Shown: piece by piece, positions 51,098 to 57,662 of the stretch
Numbering within the stretch: position 1 is the stretch's first letter
Layout of the letters: each line of letters begins with the position of its first letter
Source of the DNA: CAMAVH01 sp964628235
GTDB taxonomy: Bacteria > Pseudomonadota > Alphaproteobacteria > SMXQ01
Reading direction: 5' to 3'
Length of the DNA: 64,000 bases
Assembly (NCBI GenBank): GCA_964628235.1
Contig: CAZVLU010000008.1
Coordinates: 1-64,000 of the forward strand
Translations under genes and position numbers: made by a program
The notes under the pieces: generated by a model
Told to the model about the DNA's origin: nothing
Database searches by the model: none
Seen by the model: only the letters and a program-made list of their open reading frames with translations

Positions 51098-51372
51098 GAG
51101 GCAGCCCCGATCCAATGTGCGATGATCAATTACTACAGCCGCTCTCATCGCCGCCGCAAATGCCAATGCGGATTTCCGGCAGAGGAAAACTCATGGTCCA
51201 TTAGCTTTTTTGTTATTTGCTTGGGCAGGCGAGCCTTTTCACGCGGCGTTGCCGGCGGCGCGACGGTTGCTTCGCCAATCCATGAGTTTCACTACCGCCT
51301 CGAATGAGGAATTGTCCTCCGGCCGGCCAATTTTACGCCGATGTGACTTATTCAAAATAAGCCACATAAGCC

Positions 51373-52362
51373 TTAAGCCTGGGCTTTCTCGCCGCCCGGC
51401 CGGGTGCGTGCCGCCTCGCCGACGATCCATTCGCGGAATTTGCTGACCTTCGGCGACTGCCACTGGCTTTCGCGGCACAGCAGGTAATAGGAGCCGGCAG
51501 CGACGCTGGCATTCTCGAACGGCATGACCAGAGTGCCGGACTCGAGCTCGCTCTCGACCAGGATGCGCGGCACGATGGCGACGCCCTTGCCCTCGACGGC
51601 GGCTTGCACCGTCATGAAGAAATGGCCGTAGGCGGCGCGTCCCTTGGGCTCGAACTCGCTCATGCCCATCATGCGCGCCCAATAGGTCCAGGCTTTCTCG
51701 CGCGATGCCGTCGAGAGCAGCTTGTGATAGGCCAGATCGGCGGGGGCATGGAGCGGCGGATTCCCGTCACGCATGGCCGGGGCGCAGACCACGATCAGCT
51801 CGTCGGGCAAAAGCGGCACGGCGCGCACGTCGGACCAATCGTTGGTCATGACGATGTCGATCGGCGACGGCACGCGTCCCTCCGGCCCCGGCACGCCAGG
51901 CCCGACGCGGATGGCGATGTCGTTGTCTTCCAGGCGGAAGTCGGCCGGCTTGATCGAGGTGACCATGCGCACCTCGATCGACGGATGCGCGGCGGTGAAA
52001 TGCGGCAGGCGCGGGATCAGCCAGCGCATGGCGAAGGTCGGCAGCACGTTGGCGTTGAGCGTCACGGTGCGCCGGCCGTCGAGGATCGCCTCGGTGGCGC
52101 GGTACAACTGCTCGAAGGCATGGTGGACATGGGTCAGGTACTGCTGGCCGTCGTCGGTCAGCTCGAGGGCGCGCGGCAGGCGGCGAAACAGGATGACGCC
52201 GAGATACTCCTCCAGCGTTTTGATCTGCCGGCTGATCGCCCCCTGGGTGACGTTCAATTCCGTCGCCGCATGACTAAAACTCATATGCCGCGCAGCCGCC
52301 TCGAAGGCGCGCAGAGAGCTAAGCGGCGGGAGCCGGCGACGCAGAGACGAGGCTTGGGCCAA
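51373..52362 (-). CDS. LysR-family transcriptional regulator (GcvA-like)
   Basis: A 329-residue regulator. The N-terminal winged HTH is LSSLRAFEAAARHMSFSHAA followed by TELNVTQGAISRQIKTLEEY (about residues 14-54). The C-terminal effector domain (from about 95) is of the periplasmic-binding-protein type. It resembles GcvA-like LysR members. It is divergent from a VOC gene 149 bases away, with a 25-bp inverted repeat between them, 11 bases from its own start, so it likely regulates itself and the VOC gene. Confidence 0.9.
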   Translation of the reverse strand: MAQASSLRRRLPPLSSLRAFEAAARHMSFSHAATELNVTQGAISRQIKTLEEYLGVILFRRLPRALELTDDGQQYLTHVHHAFEQLYRATEAILDGRRTVTLNANVLPTFAMRWLIPRLPHFTAAHPSIEVRMVTSIKPADFRLEDNDIAIRVGPGVPGPEGRVPSPIDIVMTNDWSDVRAVPLLPDELIVVCAPAMRDGNPPLHAPADLAYHKLLSTASREKAWTYWARMMGMSEFEPKGRAAYGHFFMTVQAAVEGKGVAIVPRILVESELESGTLVMPFENASVAAGSYYLLCRESQWQSPKVSKFREWIVGEAARTRPGGEKAQA

Positions 52363-52373
52363 GGCAGATATCC

Positions 52374-52398
52374 AATAGGGGCCGATATAACCCCTATT
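52374..52398. promoter_or_regulatory. 25-bp inverted repeat, LysR operator candidate
   Basis: AATAGGGG and CCCCTATT are perfect 8-bp arms around CCGATATAA, 11 bases before the LysR start and 113 before the VOC start. Arms and length fit an LTTR recognition site. Confidence 0.65.
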
Positions 52399-52511
52399 TT
52401 ACCTATGCGCTGGGCTCATGCCGAGTCGTTATTTGCTGTCCGGCCCCTTCTGGCCCTGGGGCGCCCGAGTCTCTAAGCTGAGCGCTGCCATATTTGCCTG
52501 CGGAGAGACAC

Positions 52512-52934
52512 ATGAGCCTGCGCCCGTTCCATATCGCCTTTCCGGTCGACGATCTTGCCGCCGCGCGCCGCTTCTACGGCGGCGTCATGCGCTGCCCGGA
52601 GGGCCGCAGTTCGGAGAGTTGGATCGATTTCGACCTGTTCGGCCATCAGATCGTCGCGCATCTCGATCCCGCCAAGAAAAAGCAGGCTGCGATCAGCAAT
52701 CCCGTCGACGGTCATGACGTGCCGGTGCCGCATTTCGGCGTGGTGTTGGAATTGGCCGATTGGGAGGCGCTGGCCGAGCGCCTGCGCGCCGGCGGCACCA
52801 AGTTCGTCATCGAGCCGACCATCCGCTTCAAAGGCCAGGTCGGCGAACAAGCGACGATGTTCTTTCTCGATCCGGCGGGCAACGCCCTCGAATTCAAGGC
52901 CTTCGCCGACCTGTCGCAGCTCTTCGCCAAATAG
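52512..52934 (+). CDS. VOC-family protein (glyoxalase/dioxygenase type)
   Basis: A 140-residue single VOC module. His7 (RPFHIAFPVDD), His74 (PVPHFGVVLELAD) and Glu127 (LDPAGNALEFKAF) form the metal triad. A short member of the glyoxalase/bleomycin-resistance/dioxygenase family; the reaction is unknown. GGAGAGACAC lies before the ATG 52512. It is probably the target of the divergent LysR regulator. It converges with the hypothetical gene at 52939, four bases apart. Confidence 0.85.
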   Translation: MSLRPFHIAFPVDDLAAARRFYGGVMRCPEGRSSESWIDFDLFGHQIVAHLDPAKKKQAAISNPVDGHDVPVPHFGVVLELADWEALAERLRAGGTKFVIEPTIRFKGQVGEQATMFFLDPAGNALEFKAFADLSQLFAK

Positions 52935-52938
52935 CCGC

Positions 52939-53997
52939 TTAGGCGTCGATCGCCGAGAGGAGTTGCGTCGAGACGTCGATCTTCTCGATGCGGTCGATGC
53001 CCTGCAGCATTTCCGACATGACGAATTCGGCGCGTCGCGTCGGGCTGCCGGCCTTCTTGACCGGGAATTTGCGATTCCACGCCTGCATCTTCACGCTGAG
53101 CGCGCAGAGCACGCCGCCTGTCGAGGTGTGATAGCTCTTGATATGCTTTTCCAGCTTGCGGAACCGCTCGGCGCTCAAGTTGCACCACATGTCGCGCGTG
53201 CTGCGCTCGAAGCTTTCGAAGCGGCCGGTGATGGCCGACAGCGACCCGTTGAGCGTCTCGCGGATCTTTTTGCACGACAGGATCAGCTTCTCGTCGTTGC
53301 GAAGCTGCATATAGCTGTTGAACTCGTCGATCGATTCGAGGAAATCGTCGATCGACGGCACGATCGAATCGAGGCATTGCCGGTAATAGGAGAGCGACAG
53401 GAAGATGTCGGCATAGTCTTCGAGGAAATTGGGAATGTCGAGAACGCCGATGCCGAGCTTGTCCGACATCGTCTGCAGCCGTTCTTGCACCTTGCGGACG
53501 TCCGGGTTGCGGAACATGCTCAGCATATCGTTGAAATTGCCGACCTCGATTTCGTCCTTGCCGAAAATTTCTTGCAACAGCGGGCGCGTGAAGGCCGCCA
53601 TGTAGGGGGACAGCTCCTGCACCTTCTCCGGCGAGAGCCGCAGCGCCGAATCATCGGCCAGCGGAATGGCGTTTTCGCGAAACAGGATGCGCAAGCTGTA
53701 GACGTCGAAGCTCGACATGGTCGACAGCTTCCAGATCAGGCTCCAATCCGGGTGGCGCGGCGAGTCGGGCCAGTTGAACAGCTTGCCGAGCTTCGGGATA
53801 TCGATCTGACCGCTGCCGGTGTGGCTGTCGGCGAACAGCTCGATGACGGTGTCGAGATGGCCGTTCTTGATCAGCCTGGCGTGTTTCAGGACCTGCGTCT
53901 GCAGCGGAATGATCGACAGCGGCAAGATATGCAGCGAGTCGCGATCGGCTTCGAAGATCGCGCGGTCCTGCTGCTTGCTGTTGGCTGCTGTCGACAT
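52939..53997 (-). CDS. Protein of unknown function at the end of the chemotaxis operon
   Basis: A 352-residue protein that I do not recognise. It is soluble, largely helical, and rich in charged residues, with no signal or membrane span. It begins MSTAANSKQQDRAIFEADRD and contains FLSLSYYRQCLDSIVPSIDD and FNSYMQLRNDEKLILSCKKI. It starts 16 bases after the cheZ stop and is last in a tight gene set, so it is probably co-expressed with the chemotaxis proteins and may act in the same pathway. No catalytic motif was found. Confidence 0.7.
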   Translation of the reverse strand: MSTAANSKQQDRAIFEADRDSLHILPLSIIPLQTQVLKHARLIKNGHLDTVIELFADSHTGSGQIDIPKLGKLFNWPDSPRHPDWSLIWKLSTMSSFDVYSLRILFRENAIPLADDSALRLSPEKVQELSPYMAAFTRPLLQEIFGKDEIEVGNFNDMLSMFRNPDVRKVQERLQTMSDKLGIGVLDIPNFLEDYADIFLSLSYYRQCLDSIVPSIDDFLESIDEFNSYMQLRNDEKLILSCKKIRETLNGSLSAITGRFESFERSTRDMWCNLSAERFRKLEKHIKSYHTSTGGVLCALSVKMQAWNRKFPVKKAGSPTRRAEFVMSEMLQGIDRIEKIDVSTQLLSAIDA

Positions 53998-54013
53998 GGC
54001 CGCTGCCTGACGG

Positions 54014-54619
54014 TCAGGTCAGGCTGTCAAACAGGGCGTCGATTTCGTCCTGCGTCTTGGCGCCGCTCGACAGGGCCGGGCCGTTGAGCAGCTTTTCGTC
54101 GCCGGTCCGTTTATCGTTGCGCGCCTTGGCGTCATCGGCGGTTTGCCCGCCCTCGGCGAAATCGGCGCCGCAGACCAGCGCCAAGGTGTTGACGCGCTTT
54201 TCGATGCTTTGCAGGGTGCGCACCACTTTGGCGATGCGCTGGCCGGTGATGTCTTGGAAGGTGCAGGCCTCATAGACGCGGGTCGCTTCGTCGCGCAGGC
54301 GCGCCGCGATCTCCGGATCGGGGATCTTGCCGGCGATGTCCTCGACGGATTCGGCGGCGCTCATGATGGTGTTGGTCGCGCGGGTGGCTTCGGAGACGAT
54401 CTCTTCAAGCTCGTCGGCTGCCGTGGTGAAGGAAGCCTCGTCGCTATCGCCCTGACGCAGCGCCTTGATCTCCTCGCGCGAGGCGCGGATGTAGCCGGAG
54501 ATATATTCCAGAATCGTCACCATGGGGCCCTTTTCGCGGCGGTCCATGCCGCGCAGGGATTCGATGACCTTCTGCAGGTAGTCGTGGGCGTCGTCGATTT
54601 GCAAATTATTCTGCGCCAT
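54014..54619 (-). CDS. cheZ: Chemotaxis protein phosphatase CheZ
   Basis: A 201-residue CheZ. The catalytic element FQDITGQRIAKVV puts Asp123 and Gln127 at the positions of E. coli Asp143/Gln147, in a long helical hairpin. The C-terminus QDEIDALFDSLT is the CheY-binding helix, separated by a disordered linker (about 150-185). It dephosphorylates CheY-P. Position between cheY (53 bases) and the unknown gene supports the call. CheZ occurs in only some alphaproteobacteria. Confidence 0.92.
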   Translation of the reverse strand: MAQNNLQIDDAHDYLQKVIESLRGMDRREKGPMVTILEYISGYIRASREEIKALRQGDSDEASFTTAADELEEIVSEATRATNTIMSAAESVEDIAGKIPDPEIAARLRDEATRVYEACTFQDITGQRIAKVVRTLQSIEKRVNTLALVCGADFAEGGQTADDAKARNDKRTGDEKLLNGPALSSGAKTQDEIDALFDSLT

Positions 54620-54672
54620 GACCGTTCTCGTTTGACCGGATTGCGAGGGCTCTGTCGTTCCTAAGGCGAGCC

Positions 54673-55065
54673 TTAGAGCGGACCGAGCACGCTCGACATT
54701 TTCATTTTCAGGGTTTCGGCGTTGAACGGCTTGACGATGTAGTTCGACACGCCGGCCTGCTTCGCCAGGACCACGTTTTCCGCCTTGCTCTCCGCCGTCA
54801 CCATGATGAAGGGGATATGCTTGAGCTTATCGTCGGCGCGCACCTTCTTCAGGAAGTCGATGCCGGTCATCGGCGCCATGTTCCAGTCCGAGATGATGAG
54901 GTCGTAGTTGCCGCCGTTCTGCTGCAGCTTGAGCAGCGCGGCTTCGCCGTCGCTCGCGTCGTCGACGTTGCCGAACTCGAGCTGCTTGAGCAGATTGCGC
55001 ATGATGCGCAGCATCGTCGCGTAATCGTCGACGATCATGATTCGGATGTTTCTATTGACGGCCAT
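54673..55065 (-). CDS. cheY: Chemotaxis response regulator CheY
   Basis: A 130-residue single-domain receiver. Acid pocket Asp13/Asp14, phosphoacceptor Asp60 in YDLIISDWNMAPMTGIDFLK, Thr in MVTAESKAENV and Lys in YIVKPFNAETLK. Matches CheY throughout, including DWNM. It would bind the flagellar motor switch. Next to cheZ and cheR. Confidence 0.95.
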   Translation of the reverse strand: MAVNRNIRIMIVDDYATMLRIMRNLLKQLEFGNVDDASDGEAALLKLQQNGGNYDLIISDWNMAPMTGIDFLKKVRADDKLKHIPFIMVTAESKAENVVLAKQAGVSNYIVKPFNAETLKMKMSSVLGPL

Positions 55066-55117
55066 CTTGGTCTCCTGGTCTCTCTTGGCGTGCGGGGGCG
55101 ATAAGTTCTGGTTTAGG

Positions 55118-56035
55118 TCAGCTGCCGCGCAGGCCGGCGGCGAGCGGGCGCAGCGGCATCACGGGTTTGACGGCGATCGGGGCGGCGAGAGGCGCGGGCG
55201 AGGACGCGGCGACGGCTGTCGGGGCGCCGACACGGCAGTAGAGGCCATGCGTGCCGTCGGCCGGCTTGAACAGGTTGCTGACGCCGAACACCGTCTCGGC
55301 GCCGCCGAGGAACAGCGAGCCGTCCATCGTCATGACCTTGCTGATGCCTTCGAGCACGCGCTCCTTGGTCGCCAGGTCGAAATAGATCAGCACGTTGCGG
55401 CAGAACACGACGTCGAACTGGCCGAGCGTCTTGAGATCGTGCAGCAAGTTGAAATTGCGGTATTCGACCATGGCGCGGACCTCGGGCTTGACCTGCCAGA
55501 CGTCGCCTTGCTTCTCGAAATATTTCACCAGCATCTGCACCGGCAAGCCGCGCTGCACTTCGAATTGGCTGTAGAGGCCGGACTTGGCGCGGTCGAGCGC
55601 CTTGCGCGAAATGTCGGTGCCGACGATCTGGATCTTCCAGCCGGCGAGCTGCACCGCCTTCTCTTTCAGGATCATCGCCAGGCTGTAGGGCTCTTGGCCA
55701 GTCGAGGCGGCGGCGCACCAGATGCGCAGCGTCTTGGCGCCGGCGCGCTTGGCGATCAGGTCAGGCAGGACTTTGTCACGGAACAGGTCGAACGGCTTGC
55801 CGTCGCGGAAGAAGAACGACTCATTGGTCGTCATCGCTTCGACGACATCCTCGATCAAAGTCGCGGCCGGCTTGGCGCGCAGCGCTTCGATCAGGGTGGT
55901 CAAGCCGCTGAAGCCGTGCAGGCGCGCGATCGGCGCCAGGCGGTTCTCCAGCAGATAGACCTTGTCCTTGCTGACGATCAGGCCGGAATTCTGCTTGAGC
56001 AGCGCGGCCATGAAATCCAATTCGCTGTCGTTCAT
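55118..56035 (-). CDS. cheR: Chemotaxis methyltransferase CheR
   Basis: A 305-residue SAM-dependent methyltransferase of chemoreceptor glutamates. N-terminal helical domain (1-80), then MTTNESFFFRD, the SAM site LRIWCAAASTGQEPYSLAMI and FDVVFCRNVLIYFD. The C-terminus has a Pro/Ala-rich tail ending in PLRPLAAGLRGS. The start overlaps the cheB stop (ATGA). Confidence 0.96.
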   Translation of the reverse strand: MNDSELDFMAALLKQNSGLIVSKDKVYLLENRLAPIARLHGFSGLTTLIEALRAKPAATLIEDVVEAMTTNESFFFRDGKPFDLFRDKVLPDLIAKRAGAKTLRIWCAAASTGQEPYSLAMILKEKAVQLAGWKIQIVGTDISRKALDRAKSGLYSQFEVQRGLPVQMLVKYFEKQGDVWQVKPEVRAMVEYRNFNLLHDLKTLGQFDVVFCRNVLIYFDLATKERVLEGISKVMTMDGSLFLGGAETVFGVSNLFKPADGTHGLYCRVGAPTAVAASSPAPLAAPIAVKPVMPLRPLAAGLRGS

Positions 56036-57195
56036 GGCGACACCTTGGGCAACAAGTTCGAGACATGGCCGGCGATGTCGGCGATCGGCAGCACCGCGGC
56101 GCAGAGGCCGGCGGTGGCGACGGCGCCGGGCATGCCCCAGACCACGCTCGAGGCTTCGTCCTGGGCGATCAGGTTGCCGCCGGCGGCGACGAGTTGCTTG
56201 CCGCCGCCCAGGCCGTCACTGCCCATGCCAGTCAGGATGACGCCGAGCATGTTGGCGCCGTATATGGCGACCAGGCTGCGGAACATCGGATCGACCGACG
56301 GACGGCAGAAATTCTCCGGCGGATCGTCGGTCAGGCGGACGACAAGCTTGCCGGCTTTGCTTTCGACGATCATGTGGCGGTCGCCGGGGGCGAGATAGAT
56401 GCGGCCCTTCTGCAACGGCTCGCCATCGACGCCTTCGGCGCAGGTCTGGCCGCAGTTGCGCGTGATATGTTGCGCCAGGATCGAGGTGAACAGACGCGGC
56501 ATATGCTGGGTGATCAGCACTGGCACGTTCAGAACCTTGGGCAGGCCGCGCAGCATGGTGAAAAGGGCTTGCGGGCCGCCGGTCGAGCTGCCGATGGCGA
56601 GCACATGGGGCGTGGCGCCCGTCGCGCGGCGCAGCACCACCGGACGCTTGGGCGGCAAGACGCGCGGCGTGGCCGGGGTGGCGGTGGCGCCAGGCGTTCC
56701 TGCGGTCGTCGGCGCGCGGCGCGGCAGCAGACGCGGCCGGCTGGCGAGCGAGCGGATCTTGCTGAGCAACTCGCGATGGAAGGCGCCGTCGGCGTTGATC
56801 TCGCGCGGGCTGGTCGGTTTCGGCAGATAGTCGGCGGCGCCCAGCTCGAGCGCCTTCAGACTGATTTCGGCGTTGCGCTGGGTCAGCGTCGAGGCGACGA
56901 TCACCTTGAGGTCGGGATCGATCTCGAGAAGCTGCGGCAGAGCCGACAGCCCGTCCATGATCGGCATTTCGATGTCGAGCACGACGACCTGCACATCATG
57001 GTTGCGCAGCATCTGGATGGCGGACTGGCCGTTCGACGCCGACGCGACGACTTCGATCGACGGGTCGGTCGCCATGATCCGCTGCAGCAAGCCGCGGATG
57101 ACCGCCGAGTCGTCGACGACCATCACCCGGATTTTATGGGCGGGGGTCGTGCGCTCGGGCGGCGATTTGGCGGCGTTGGCGGGCATGGCATCCAT
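56032..57195 (-). CDS. cheB: Chemotaxis methylesterase/glutaminase CheB
   Basis: A 387-residue CheB. N-terminal receiver with Asp74 as the phosphoacceptor (VVVLDIEMPIMDGLSALPQL), a linker with Pro/Arg/Thr-rich sequence (about 155-190), and the esterase domain with Ser204 in GSSTGGPQAL, His231 in QHMPRLFT and Asp327 in GMGSDGLGG as the catalytic triad. It removes methyl groups from receptors when activated by CheA. The start ATG precedes a 20-residue leader; a downstream ATG at residue 4 is also possible. Confidence 0.95.
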   Translation of the reverse strand: MDAMPANAAKSPPERTTPAHKIRVMVVDDSAVIRGLLQRIMATDPSIEVVASASNGQSAIQMLRNHDVQVVVLDIEMPIMDGLSALPQLLEIDPDLKVIVASTLTQRNAEISLKALELGAADYLPKPTSPREINADGAFHRELLSKIRSLASRPRLLPRRAPTTAGTPGATATPATPRVLPPKRPVVLRRATGATPHVLAIGSSTGGPQALFTMLRGLPKVLNVPVLITQHMPRLFTSILAQHITRNCGQTCAEGVDGEPLQKGRIYLAPGDRHMIVESKAGKLVVRLTDDPPENFCRPSVDPMFRSLVAIYGANMLGVILTGMGSDGLGGGKQLVAAGGNLIAQDEASSVVWGMPGAVATAGLCAAVLPIADIAGHVSNLLPKVSP

Positions 57196-57244
57196 CGGGG
57201 GGACTGTTCCGTTCGTCTACTGGGTCGTGTTATCGGTCGTCCGG

Positions 57245-57634
57245 CTATTCGCCGATTAGGCCGACCTGCAGGAACTTGCTGCGCAAGATGTCCTGGTCGA
57301 ACGGCTTCATGATGTATTCGTTGGCGCCGGCTTCGATGGCGGCGCTGATGCGCGAGATGTCGCTCTCGGTGGTGCAGAAGATGACGATCGGGGCGTCGCC
57401 GCCAGGGCTGGCGCGCAATGCCTTGAGGAAGTCGAGGCCGTTCATCACCGGCATGTTCCAGTCGAGCAGGATGACGACCGGCAGCTCCTTCTCGCAGGCG
57501 TCGAGCGCCTGCTGGCCGTCGCCGGCCTCGCTGACGCGGCAGCCGAGGTTGATCAGCATCGGCCGCACGATGGTGCGTATCGTGCTCGAGTCGTCGACCA
57601 GAAGGCAGGTCAGGGCTTGCGGCGCGGCGTTCAT
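57245..57634 (-). CDS. Second CheY-like response regulator
   Basis: A 129-residue receiver with all key positions: LLVDDSSTIR, Asp58 in VVILLDWNMPVMNGLDFL, TTESDISR and YIMKPFDQDILRSKF. It has no output domain. It is related to CheY but distinct from the cheY at 54673, and may act as a phosphate sink or second motor regulator. ATG 57634 gives the family N-terminus. It starts 28 bases after the cheA stop. Confidence 0.88.
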   Translation of the reverse strand: MNAAPQALTCLLVDDSSTIRTIVRPMLINLGCRVSEAGDGQQALDACEKELPVVILLDWNMPVMNGLDFLKALRASPGGDAPIVIFCTTESDISRISAAIEAGANEYIMKPFDQDILRSKFLQVGLIGE

Positions 57635-57662
57635 TGCTGGGTCCTCGGCTCTCGGATCGTCT

